DNA of 64,000 nt from Nitrosopumilus sp. (lineage in GTDB: Archaea > Thermoproteota > Nitrososphaeria > Nitrososphaerales > Nitrosopumilaceae). The DNA lies in contig NZ_JAILWM010000004.1 of assembly GCF_025698945.1 (NCBI RefSeq), positions 1 to 64,000 of the forward strand. Direction: 5' to 3'. Both the position numbers and the translations under genes were made by a program. This document shows positions 26,261-33,755 of the stretch, piece after piece; within the stretch, counting starts at the first letter, position 1, and every line of letters starts with the position of its first letter. The notes beneath the pieces were generated by a model. It searched no databases. It was not told where the DNA came from and worked only from the letters and a program-made list of their open reading frames with translations.

Positions 26261-26935
26261 ATGAAAAAAGCAGTCATAGTTTTTAGTGGCGGAGTTGATT
26301 CTGTCTGTGCAGTTTCAATTCTAAAATCAAAATATGATTTGTATGGGATTACATTTTCTTATGGTCAAAAGGCAAGTATGGAAATTAAAGCAGCGAAAGA
26401 ATTTGCAAAAAAATTGAAATTAAGAGATCATAAAATAATTGACATTGGTTTTATGAAAAATTTGTATGGTGATTCTAATGTATTAACAAGTACAAAAAGA
26501 AAGATTCCTAGTGAATTTGAATATTCAATTGTGGTACCAATTAGAAATGCGGTGTTTTTGTCAATTGCTTCAGCATGGGCTTACTCACTGGATGCTCAAT
26601 TGGTTGCATACGGAGCACATACGGGTGACAGTCATTATCCAGATTGTAGACCAATTTTTGCAAAAAAACTAGAATCAGCTTTTAACCAAGGGGAAATAGA
26701 TGGAATAAATTCACAAATACGACAAAAAATAGAAATTTGGTCTCCATATCGTAAAGGGTTTTCAAAAAGTGATTTATTAAAATCAGGGATCAAGGTGTTG
26801 GGTGACTCTATCTTTAAAACATGGAGTTGCTATTCAAATAAAAAATATCATTGTGGAAATTGTGAATCATGCAATAATAGAAAAATTGCATTTGAAAAAG
26901 CTGGTATTAATGATAAAACAAAATATTTGAATTAA
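26261..26935 (+). CDS. queC: 7-cyano-7-deazaguanine synthase
   Basis: 224 residues. It has the PP-loop FSGGVDSVC (8-16) and a C-terminal zinc site with four cysteines (SCYSNKKYHCGNCESC). It converts carboxy-deazaguanine to preQ0, the precursor of archaeosine in archaeal tRNA. folE and queE, the other genes for preQ0 synthesis visible here, lie directly downstream on the opposite strand, so the three make a convergent pathway cluster; queD is not seen in this window. Confidence 0.95.
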   Translation: MKKAVIVFSGGVDSVCAVSILKSKYDLYGITFSYGQKASMEIKAAKEFAKKLKLRDHKIIDIGFMKNLYGDSNVLTSTKRKIPSEFEYSIVVPIRNAVFLSIASAWAYSLDAQLVAYGAHTGDSHYPDCRPIFAKKLESAFNQGEIDGINSQIRQKIEIWSPYRKGFSKSDLLKSGIKVLGDSIFKTWSCYSNKKYHCGNCESCNNRKIAFEKAGINDKTKYLN

Positions 26936-27189
26936 TTAGAATAGCTATTACGAAGAATTTTCTTTTTTAGAATAAAACCTCTAATTCCAATATACCAAAC
27001 TAAGAATACTATTCCAACAATTCCCATAAACACATAGTTTTGTAATTCAGGAGATAATCCTTCAAATGAATTTGTAATTTCCCTTGATGATAACATTGAA
27101 ACTGCAAGAACAATTCCAAATTCAATTGCATACCATGTCCAACTAGGCCAAGATTCTTTTGGAATATGGACATTAGGATGTGCTCCCAT
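26932..27189 (-). CDS. small two-helix membrane protein
   Basis: 85 residues from the ATG at 27189 (MGAHPNVHIPKESW). A longer frame from 27255 would overlap folE and is less likely. Two membrane helices are predicted (about 20-38 and 55-75) with a basic C-terminus. The 3' end overlaps queC by 4 nt. It is on the folE strand and may be co-transcribed with it. The function is unknown. Confidence 0.65.
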   Translation of the reverse strand: MGAHPNVHIPKESWPSWTWYAIEFGIVLAVSMLSSREITNSFEGLSPELQNYVFMGIVGIVFLVWYIGIRGFILKKKILRNSYSN

Positions 27190-27232
27190 AACTCTGATCA
27201 AAAAAGATTCATTATTTAATTTTTCAGTATGG

Positions 27233-27802
27233 TTAAAAAGATGAATTTGAGGCACGTTTTCGTATTAGATTCATTATACTCTCATTTTCTTCTTTATTTT
27301 CATAAATACCTCTAAATGCTGAAGAAGAAAGAACAGCATCATTTCTAACACCTCGCATTTTCATACATAGATGTTCTGCATCTGCTAATACAACAACTCC
27401 TTTAACTCCTTGAGAAAATAGCTCATCAGCAATATTTTTTGTCAACCGTTCTTGAATTTGTAATCTCTTTGAATATTTTTCAACCAATCTAACTAGTTTA
27501 GAAATTCCAAAAACTCTGCCATTTGGAGAATATGCAATGTGGATTTTCCCAAAAAATGGCAACATATGGTGTTCACACATTGAATAAAATTGAATATCTC
27601 TTGCTATAACCACACCTGAATCTTCTGAGAATTGTACAGATAATTCAGAATCAGAATCATAACCGCCAAAAATTTCTTTATACATATCTGCAATTCTTTC
27701 TGGAGTTTCTCGTAATCCTTCACGAGTAGGATCTTCTCCAACTTCAATAATTAATTCTCTTACGAGTTTTTTTACACGTTCTTCATCCATGGATAATGAC
27801 AT
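27233..27802 (-). CDS. folE: GTP cyclohydrolase I
   Basis: 189 residues. It carries the motifs DPTREGLRETPERIA, the zinc ligands in MCEHHMLPF and LCMKMRGV, and IQERLTKNIA. It makes 7,8-dihydroneopterin triphosphate, the first step towards 7-deazaguanines and pterins. Adjacency to queC and queE supports the archaeosine/preQ0 role. Met5 (27790) is an alternative start. Confidence 0.95.
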   Translation of the reverse strand: MSLSMDEERVKKLVRELIIEVGEDPTREGLRETPERIADMYKEIFGGYDSDSELSVQFSEDSGVVIARDIQFYSMCEHHMLPFFGKIHIAYSPNGRVFGISKLVRLVEKYSKRLQIQERLTKNIADELFSQGVKGVVVLADAEHLCMKMRGVRNDAVLSSSAFRGIYENKEENESIMNLIRKRASNSSF

Positions 27803-27853
27803 GGAATTTTTCTAGTATTTGAACCTAAGCTGTTTTTTAGGCAGGTGGTAATT

Positions 27854-28567
27854 TTATGGAGCACCAATAAATTTGTGTAATTGAGGAACAACTTTAACAT
27901 CAATATAATGAGGATACACTATATCATACAATTCTAGTAAAAGTTCCAAAGATGGTTCTGAAATGCCATATGTAGGTTGAATGATAAAACCATCAATATC
28001 ATCTTTTGAAATGTTTTTAAAAATTTGATTTACAAGTTCTCTAAAATCATCAAGAGAGGTTTTTGAGCTTACAACAATTTTGATATAAGTTGTTTTATTT
28101 TCTTTGACTGATGAGATTAGACATTTCATCGTATGATCTATTAATTTATCATAATGTTGGGAATCAACAAATTCAGAATCTTTTGTCTTAAATTCTATTT
28201 TTACAATATCAATAAAGGGCAAAACATGATTAAATCTATCAATATCAAAACATGAAGATTCAAGGTATGTCGGAATTTTTTTCATTTGAATGTGTTTTGC
28301 AAGTTGTGCAACAGCTTCATGTTGAATTAATGGGTCACCTCCTGTGAAATTCACTTTGTATGTTTGATTTTTTAGATTATTATCAATTAGTTGATTTGCA
28401 TCCTCAATTGAATATTCTTTTCCAGAATTCATTGGAAGTGATTCTTTAGTATCACAGTAATAACATGTAAATGGACATCCAGCAAGTCTTACAAAAAGTG
28501 TTTTTGTGCCATAAAGTATTCCTTCTCCTTCTACAGATGTAAATATCTCAAATAATCTTACTTTCAA
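27854..28567 (-). CDS. queE: 7-carboxy-7-deazaguanine synthase (radical SAM)
   Basis: 237 residues from a TTG start. It has the N-terminal EIFTSVEGEG and the radical-SAM cysteines CPFTCYYC (C-x3-C-x2-C, about 31-38), followed by FTGGDPL. It performs the ring contraction giving carboxy-deazaguanine. It is 51 bp upstream of folE on the same strand, which supports one transcription unit for preQ0 synthesis. Confidence 0.95.
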   Translation of the reverse strand: MKVRLFEIFTSVEGEGILYGTKTLFVRLAGCPFTCYYCDTKESLPMNSGKEYSIEDANQLIDNNLKNQTYKVNFTGGDPLIQHEAVAQLAKHIQMKKIPTYLESSCFDIDRFNHVLPFIDIVKIEFKTKDSEFVDSQHYDKLIDHTMKCLISSVKENKTTYIKIVVSSKTSLDDFRELVNQIFKNISKDDIDGFIIQPTYGISEPSLELLLELYDIVYPHYIDVKVVPQLHKFIGAP

Positions 28568-28612
28568 GTAACAATAGTATTTTTTTTCATTATTTATTCA
28601 ATGGGATTTCTT

Positions 28613-28813
28613 TTAATGTAATACAGGTTCTTTTGAATAAAATAAACCTGAAATGAAAAACACTACACCCAAAATTCCAATAGTACTTCCAATTAATTCT
28701 ACTTGATTCTGGAAAATTCCTTCAATTGGTGCCCATAACCATGCCATTAAAGCTCCAACAACTATCATTGGAATTCCAACGCCCACTGTAATTGTTTTAG
28801 AAGCCATGCTCAT
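28613..28813 (-). CDS. small two-helix membrane protein
   Basis: 66 residues, or 63 from Met4. Two hydrophobic helices (about 8-27 and 38-57) are separated by a short loop, with a short polar C-terminus. No domain is recognised. It is followed by queE on the same strand after 45 bp. Length and hydrophobic pattern resemble many small thaumarchaeal membrane proteins of unknown function. Confidence 0.6.
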   Translation of the reverse strand: MSMASKTITVGVGIPMIVVGALMAWLWAPIEGIFQNQVELIGSTIGILGVVFFISGLFYSKEPVLH

Positions 28814-28851
28814 GCTGTTTAGAAAATGTATATGAAGTTTATGATATTATT

Positions 28852-29886
28852 TTATAGTGAATTTTTAATTTCTTCTAACTGCTTTGCTAGATTTCTTAGA
28901 AGATCATTTGCTACATCGATCTCTCCGTCAGATAAACTTCGTTTAATACTGTTTAGTGTGTTTTTAGCATTGACTATAGCATCTTGATCAACTTGATCAA
29001 TTTGAGATAATCTCAATAGAGTTTTTTCGACTTGCAAAACTCTTGATTCAAGGCGATCATTTTTTGTTAATTCAAACTGGTCTTTAATTGAGATGATTTT
29101 CCTAATTTGTTCCACAATTTCACTTGGATTATCTGCTGATGAGAGATTTTCTTTGGCATTCTCGAGTTTTTGAATTATTTCATCAGATAGATCTTGTTTT
29201 TTTGCATTTTCAATCAATCTATCTAGTTGCTCTAGGTATTGCTGAGCATATTCTTTAGCACGTTGAGATTCTTTTTTTGTTGCTTCTTCTCGAATTTGTT
29301 TATTAATTTCGATAATAGTCTCCTTAATTTCTTGAAGTGTTTCTAATGCTTGAACAAATTCATGATTACTGATTTGTTGTCTAGAAATTGAAAATAGTTC
29401 ATCAAGTTGAGTAAAATCAATAGATGTATTGTATTTTTTGGCAATTGTTTTTAGACTGTTAACATATACTTGTAATCTCTGAATATCATTTGATGGATCT
29501 TTAACATTTTGGTGTTTAGATTCTGATGTTGTTTTAGGGGCAATATCAGAAGCAGTTGTTTCAGTAGCAACGTCAGATGGAGGAGAATATCTAGAGATTT
29601 CAGTAAAGATCTTCATTGCTAAAAGAAAATGATCTTTAGCTGAATCAACATCATCATTTCTTATTGCTTTTTCTAATGCATTAACTTCATGAATGCCTTC
29701 ATTAAATAATTTCTTAATTTTATCTGGGGAATCAGAAGAGATTTGGTTTTCAATTTGGTTTTGGGCACGTTTAGCTAGTTTTAAGAGAATTGCAGGATCA
29801 TCTTGAGCATAGATACTGTTTGTCATTCCACCAAATACCATACTTGCAACTAAAATCAATAGACTAAAGGTTGTTATAGATTTCAT
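28852..29886 (-). CDS. exported coiled-coil protein
   Basis: 344 residues. It has a signal peptide (1-27, ending NSIYAQDD). The rest is almost entirely helical, with long Lys/Glu/Gln-rich heptad stretches (about 115-340) and no membrane anchor. Its start overlaps the end of the transmembrane winged-helix gene by 4 nt, so it is the third gene of a tightly packed operon. I infer an extracytoplasmic partner or effector of that regulator. No named family is recognised. Confidence 0.75.
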   Translation of the reverse strand: MKSITTFSLLILVASMVFGGMTNSIYAQDDPAILLKLAKRAQNQIENQISSDSPDKIKKLFNEGIHEVNALEKAIRNDDVDSAKDHFLLAMKIFTEISRYSPPSDVATETTASDIAPKTTSESKHQNVKDPSNDIQRLQVYVNSLKTIAKKYNTSIDFTQLDELFSISRQQISNHEFVQALETLQEIKETIIEINKQIREEATKKESQRAKEYAQQYLEQLDRLIENAKKQDLSDEIIQKLENAKENLSSADNPSEIVEQIRKIISIKDQFELTKNDRLESRVLQVEKTLLRLSQIDQVDQDAIVNAKNTLNSIKRSLSDGEIDVANDLLRNLAKQLEEIKNSL

Positions 29887-30926
29887 TCTTCAGCCTCCAT
29901 TTCTTTTTTTAGTTTTACCAAATTTTGTAGATCTTTTTTAGAAATTTCAATTACACCTTGTCTTTCTAATCTTTTTACTGCTCTCCACATGGTTGTTCTA
30001 GGTTGAAGAAATTTCTTTCTGAGTTCACTTTCTAATACCTGACCGCCATTTTCTGAAATAAATTTTACAATTTCTTTGTCATCTTCACGCATGTCAGGTC
30101 TTAGATTGAAAATTGTTTCAATCTCCGCTGGATCAATTTTTGTTTTAGATTCTGGAATTTCAGATTGTAGTACAGATGAAGATTTTGATTGTTTTCTTTT
30201 GATCATTATTATTACTGCTGCAGCTGCAGCGATAGGAATTCCAATCATAGCAAAGGCATTATTTTCAAGTAAAGGTAGATCAGGAGTTGTTGTTGGAGGG
30301 GTTGTTGTTGGAGGGGTTGTTGTTGGAGGGGTTGTTGTTCCAAATATGTAATTTATCTCAGATAATCCACTTCCTAGTTCAAGTTTAGTTTGATCATTTT
30401 TAATTATCATGTTAGTTGGTAATGCATTTAATCCAACAATAATGGTGTTAGGAGGCATAAGTAATGAATAATCTGTAGGAGAGTCAAGAGAAAAGGTCCA
30501 AACTCTTCCTTCTTTTGAAATTAAATCATGAATATCATAATCAATTGTAATTAATGATGAACCAAATGTATCAATGGTAGCAGTATCTGAATTTATTTCA
30601 CTAGATAGCAAAAATCCATTTTCTCCAACTGCTACAAAGTTATCAATTGATGAGCCAAATAGATTAACCTCAAAATCGGGTTGCAAAGGATCCACATCTA
30701 TCTGAGCAGAGATATGAGCAGAACCATCTGAGTATAGAGTTAGATCAAGCATTCGAGTAGTACTGAATGAGGTCTGAAGTGGTATCGTTAAGGCTACAAC
30801 AATTAAGCCAGTGATTAACAAAGGTGCTCTAACCATTGTTTCGAGGATACCCTCAGTCCTTACAAAAAGCATTCCATCCTCTCGAAGAGACTCTTTCCTG
30901 TGAATAGTCACGATTTCTGGATTCAT
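29883..30926 (-). CDS. transmembrane regulator: extracytoplasmic domain, membrane helix, winged helix
   Basis: 347 residues. A hydrophobic signal/anchor lies at about 33-55, with Met32 (MVRAPLLITG) a possible real start. A beta-rich extracytoplasmic domain (about 56-195), a TTTPP linker, a membrane helix (about 223-243) and a cytosolic C-terminal winged helix (about 280-340, with TTMWRAVKRLERQGVIE) follow. This is the layout of archaeal one-component membrane regulators (COG2512/DUF7343-like). The gene lies 4 bp after a soluble winged-helix gene and overlaps the coiled-coil gene. I infer that it senses an envelope signal and acts on DNA directly. Confidence 0.8.
   Translation of the reverse strand: MNPEIVTIHRKESLREDGMLFVRTEGILETMVRAPLLITGLIVVALTIPLQTSFSTTRMLDLTLYSDGSAHISAQIDVDPLQPDFEVNLFGSSIDNFVAVGENGFLLSSEINSDTATIDTFGSSLITIDYDIHDLISKEGRVWTFSLDSPTDYSLLMPPNTIIVGLNALPTNMIIKNDQTKLELGSGLSEINYIFGTTTPPTTTPPTTTPPTTTPDLPLLENNAFAMIGIPIAAAAAVIIMIKRKQSKSSSVLQSEIPESKTKIDPAEIETIFNLRPDMREDDKEIVKFISENGGQVLESELRKKFLQPRTTMWRAVKRLERQGVIEISKKDLQNLVKLKKEMEAEE
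30286..30339. repeat. 15-bp tandem repeat encoding the TTTPP linker
   Basis: The unit GTTGTTGTTGGAGGG occurs three times in perfect tandem (30286-30330), followed by a partial fourth copy. Read on the minus strand it encodes the Thr/Pro linker that joins the extracytoplasmic domain to the membrane helix. Such repeats change length easily by slippage in whole codons. Confidence 0.9.
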
Positions 30927-30930
30927 AAGA

Positions 30931-31218
30931 TCAGTACCTTAGATTCATGCTCTCCACTAATCCCTGGAACCGCTTAAATTCCTGGAAAAATTGAAGTCCT
31001 TTTTCAGTAATCAAAAAGACTCTATTCCTATCATTTTTGACGGATTCGACTAAGCCTGCTTCTACCAGTTTCTCACATTTGTCTAGTACTGCATAGTGAG
31101 ATAGGTTGGCTTTGCGAGAGATTGCAGATACAATGACTCCATTACGACCACCATCGGCGGTAACGTCTAAGATATCACCCATTATGCCCATTTCGGACCT
31201 GTATTGTTGTTTTGACAT
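30931..31218 (-). CDS. winged-helix transcription regulator
   Basis: 95 residues. It is a single winged helix-turn-helix with a short C-terminal helix. The start YRSEMGIMGDILDVT and LSHYAVLDKCEKLVEAGLVE are typical of the archaeal wHTH family related to COG3432. It is the first gene of a three-gene operon (4 bp before the transmembrane regulator). A tandem 12-bp repeat lies 46-70 bp upstream and is a candidate binding site. Confidence 0.85.
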   Translation of the reverse strand: MSKQQYRSEMGIMGDILDVTADGGRNGVIVSAISRKANLSHYAVLDKCEKLVEAGLVESVKNDRNRVFLITEKGLQFFQEFKRFQGLVESMNLRY

Positions 31219-31264
31219 GTCTTAGTATAGAACTACTTAGTTTATGAGGGACATTTTGAAACTT

Positions 31265-31288
31265 CAAAGCGGAACACAAAGCGGAACA
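31265..31288. promoter_or_regulatory. tandem 12-bp repeat, candidate operator
   Basis: CAAAGCGGAACA occurs twice without a gap (31265-31276 and 31277-31288). It lies 47-70 bp before the wHTH start on the minus strand. The 12-bp phase places both copies almost on the same DNA face, as expected for cooperative binding. Its GC content stands out in the spacer. Confidence 0.5.
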
Positions 31289-31302
31289 GCCATTTCATGT
31301 AA

Positions 31303-31329
31303 AAAAATGGCAAGATTTTTGCCATTTTT
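31303..31329. other. perfect hairpin with A/T-run flanks
   Basis: AAAAATGGCAA (31303-31313) and TTGCCATTTTT (31319-31329) are perfect inverted arms around a 5-nt loop. Being symmetric, it ends in a T-run on both strands and could act as a bidirectional terminator or as a protein-binding palindrome. Confidence 0.5.
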
Positions 31330-31566
31330 AATGCGGGAGACAAATTTCAAGAAAAATCATTCCTAAAAAAACATCTAAAAAATTCTAATTTTTTTAAAAA
31401 AAGGATTAATAGTTATTTTTTGGAAAAAATTAATTCAACTTAATAGAAATAGCACAATTTACATTAATTTTAGTATATAAAGAACGAGGTATTCCAAATT
31501 TTTTACTTCAATTTTTTAAAAATTTCTTCAAAAAATGAGTTTCAATCATTTTAGGTTTAAAAACCC

Positions 31567-31632
31567 AGTTAGAAATCAAAAGAAATCAATTATTAGCATT
31601 TGAAAATCAAAAGTTAGAAATCAAAAGAAATC
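31567..31632. repeat. 21-bp direct repeat, two copies
   Basis: AGTTAGAAATCAAAAGAAAT plus a final C is found at 31567-31587 and again at 31612-31632, 45 bp apart (about four helical turns). Neither copy lies in a credible gene. Confidence 0.7.
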
Positions 31633-31948
31633 TCAAAAAAGTGGCTAATTAGGAGAAAAATAGGAAATTGAAATATTGTTTCAAATTTACAGATCATTTT
31701 TCTAGAATAATTAGTATTATAATCTCAAATTCATCCCATACCGGAAGAATTTTTGGAATAATCTAGGTTATAGGTAAATTTGTCATTTTAAAAAATTCTA
31801 TAATTGAGAAAATCCAATAATTTCTAATTTAGTTTGAATATTTGTAAAAAGATGTCATATTTTCTTTAATAGACAAAAAATCATTCACAAGGTCAGCTTT
31901 GAGATTCATAATAACTTTTTATTCCCAATTTTAAAAGAAAATCATAAA

Positions 31949-32413
31949 ATGTTTGATAAATTCAAAAAAGAAGAGGGTGAAGAGATGGTTGAAGAAAGAG
32001 TTGAGGAATCATCTAAAGAAACTGTGTCTAGAGAAGAATCCACTAGTGAAATTGGTATTGGAGAATTAATTGATAAACGTGCTAAATTAGAGGAAGCAAT
32101 TGATTATGTAGGTTTGATGATACGAAATCTGAAAGAAAAGAGAACTAATCTAGAAAAAGATATTGAAGAAGAATCAGTTGACATTAAAAATCTTAAAGAA
32201 AAACTTCAAAAAGTTAGCGAATACATTGAAGAAGAAAATAGAGGGATTAGAGAATTAGCAAATAAGAGACAAAAAGTAGAGAGCGAGGCTGATGAGGTTG
32301 GAAATATTATCAATAACTTAAGAGAGAAATTATCAGGTATTGATAGAGTTATTGATAATGAAGGAAATAGAGTTAGACAGATCAAAGAGTCAAAAGAAAC
32401 TCTTGAAAGTTAA
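31949..32413 (+). CDS. acidic coiled-coil protein
   Basis: 154 residues. After a charged N-terminus (MFDKFKKEEGEEMVEERVEE) the protein is one long coiled coil (about 40-150) with regular Leu/Ile heptads (LEEAIDYVGLMIRNLKEKR). There is no signal peptide and no membrane segment, so it is cytosolic. Convergent with the cdvB paralog, whose stop is 6 bp away. No family is recognised; a structural or scaffold role is an inference. Confidence 0.75.
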   Translation: MFDKFKKEEGEEMVEERVEESSKETVSREESTSEIGIGELIDKRAKLEEAIDYVGLMIRNLKEKRTNLEKDIEEESVDIKNLKEKLQKVSEYIEEENRGIRELANKRQKVESEADEVGNIINNLREKLSGIDRVIDNEGNRVRQIKESKETLES

Positions 32414-32419
32414 AGAATT

Positions 32420-33073
32420 TTAGTAAAATTTTGATGAATTAGACGAAAGTGTAGAGGTATTTGTATCAGATGGTACTGATGGAAACATCTGACCTGTTGA
32501 ACTTTCTGCAACAGCAGCTGCCTCTTTGAGAATTTTCTCAGATTCTAGATTTGTAGTTTCATCTAGTCCAAATGCTGCATCACCAGAGAAACTTTCTGTC
32601 ATAAATCCACCAAGCATCTCTGCCATTTGATTGATCTCTTGTTCTGCTCCTGGCATAATTTTACCTAATGACGATTTGAGATTTTTCATTAGACCCATAG
32701 TTGGCATGATAGCAACAACAGTATCTCCAAGATCACTGCATGTGGTTAATCGTAATTCAATTTGTTCTAATGCAATTCTTGCACCACTTAGAATTTTTGT
32801 AACTTTTCTTACTTCTGCTAATTCATTTCCAAGTACTCTACTAGTTTGGGTATCATGATTTTGGGTTGCCTCAACAATTCTTTGAAATAATTTTGTATCT
32901 CTTTGCTTTAGGTTCTCAAGCATAGAATCTAATTTTTTAATTTGTAATTGTAATTTTTTAATTCCTTCTTGTACTCTTGGTTTTAAAGCCCCTTTTGGTT
33001 TAATTGTATCATTAATTTTTTCAGAAATACTTGGTTGAGGTGGTTTTGACCACTTGTTAGATATATTGGGCAT
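32420..33073 (-). CDS. ESCRT-III/Snf7-like cell division protein, second CdvB paralog
   Basis: 217 residues, clearly a paralog of the gene at 7020-7670. It shares KPKGALKPRVQEGIKKLQLQ, NELAEVRKVTKIL and a FPSVPS tail. It has a helical ESCRT-III core and an acidic tail, again without a winged-helix domain. It should co-polymerise with other CdvB-family proteins in division or membrane remodelling. The promoter region contains GGTTAACC and a motif shared with the other paralog. Confidence 0.87.
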   Translation of the reverse strand: MPNISNKWSKPPQPSISEKINDTIKPKGALKPRVQEGIKKLQLQIKKLDSMLENLKQRDTKLFQRIVEATQNHDTQTSRVLGNELAEVRKVTKILSGARIALEQIELRLTTCSDLGDTVVAIMPTMGLMKNLKSSLGKIMPGAEQEINQMAEMLGGFMTESFSGDAAFGLDETTNLESEKILKEAAAVAESSTGQMFPSVPSDTNTSTLSSNSSKFY

Positions 33074-33117
33074 AAGTTTGTTTTAAGAAATTGTACTTAA
33101 TATCAGGTGTGAAGATT

Positions 33118-33135
33118 GGTTAACCGGACATTAAA
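33118..33135. promoter_or_regulatory. GGTTAACC palindrome and motif shared with the other cdvB promoter
   Basis: GGTTAACC (33118-33125) is a perfect palindrome about 45-52 bp before the cdvB-paralog start. The overlapping ACCGGACATTAA (33122-33133) matches ACCGGTCATTAA (6984-6995) near the other paralog in 11 of 12 positions, but in the opposite orientation relative to the gene. A TATA-like GATATTAAGTA on the minus strand lies between it and the start. Confidence 0.45.
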
Positions 33136-33150
33136 TTTGACTAACAAGAA

Positions 33151-33255
33151 TTAGATGTTAGGAATTAACTTTCTTTGTGGGTGGATTTTTCTAATATGCG
33201 TATCCAGAATTGAGTCTTGAATTAATGATTCTCCGCAAAGTGGACATTTTGTCAT
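33151..33255 (-). CDS. 34-residue single C2H2 zinc-finger protein
   Basis: An ATG at 33255 opens a 34-codon frame. The protein is MTKCPLCGESLIQ, then DSILDTHIRKIHP, then a short basic tail. Cys4 and Cys7, with His19 and His24 in C-x2-C-x11/12-H-x4-H spacing, make a complete classical zinc finger. Coding length is short, but the motif is intact and the frame ends right after it, which argues for a real gene. It is upstream of the second cdvB paralog on the same strand, 77 bp from its start. Its role is unknown; nucleic-acid binding is likely. Confidence 0.6.
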   Translation of the reverse strand: MTKCPLCGESLIQDSILDTHIRKIHPQRKLIPNI

Positions 33256-33318
33256 TTTAGTAAATTTAACGACTAGGAATATCTATTTAAGTATTTTTTT
33301 TATAGGATTAAGATAATT

Positions 33319-33750
33319 ATGGTCACAAAGAAATTTCTCATTGTTATTCCAGTTGTGATCATTGTTTTTCTAGTAATTTTTTCAGCACAGCCATCTGAGA
33401 AGAAAAACAATATTGTCTTTCATTCAACAATGGCAGATTTAGGAATCTACAAAAATGGAATTTTTACTGATTCATTTACAGCCTCAAGAGGAGAATATGT
33501 TTTCAGATTTGTTCCTAATGGAAGCAGCCCAGAGATATTATCAATTACATTAGTGGGTAAAAATTTGAATTTTCATGAAGATTTTAGGCTTAAAGGAACA
33601 GCACATCAAACTGGAATTTCAGAGTATTTTACGTGGGAATATGAAGGGTTGAAGGATATTTTGATTTATGAAGATAGCGAGATCACAATCACAATTAATC
33701 CAAATGGAAATGTGAAAGGATCGGTATCGGTGGATATTTTACAAATATAG
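33319..33750 (+). CDS. membrane-anchored extracytoplasmic beta protein
   Basis: 143 residues. An N-terminal signal-anchor (about 4-22, KFLIVIPVVIIVFLVIF) is followed by one beta-rich domain of about 115 residues (SRGEYVFRFVPNG, then EITITINPNG). There are no cysteines and no named domain. The repeated small beta strands resemble archaeal lumenal domains with an emp24/jelly-roll-like outline, but that is weak. A structured element begins 5 nt after its stop. Confidence 0.65.
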   Translation: MVTKKFLIVIPVVIIVFLVIFSAQPSEKKNNIVFHSTMADLGIYKNGIFTDSFTASRGEYVFRFVPNGSSPEILSITLVGKNLNFHEDFRLKGTAHQTGISEYFTWEYEGLKDILIYEDSEITITINPNGNVKGSVSVDILQI

Positions 33751-33755
33751 GAAAG

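Larger units (their letters stand above)
31219..31948. other. 730-bp AT-rich spacer
   Basis: No gene above background is seen on either strand. The region holds a tandem 12-bp repeat (31265-31288), a perfect 11-bp-arm hairpin (31303-31329) and a 21-bp direct repeat (31567-31587 and 31612-31632). The rest is A/T-rich. It separates the divergent wHTH operon from the coiled-coil gene at 31949. Confidence 0.6.
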
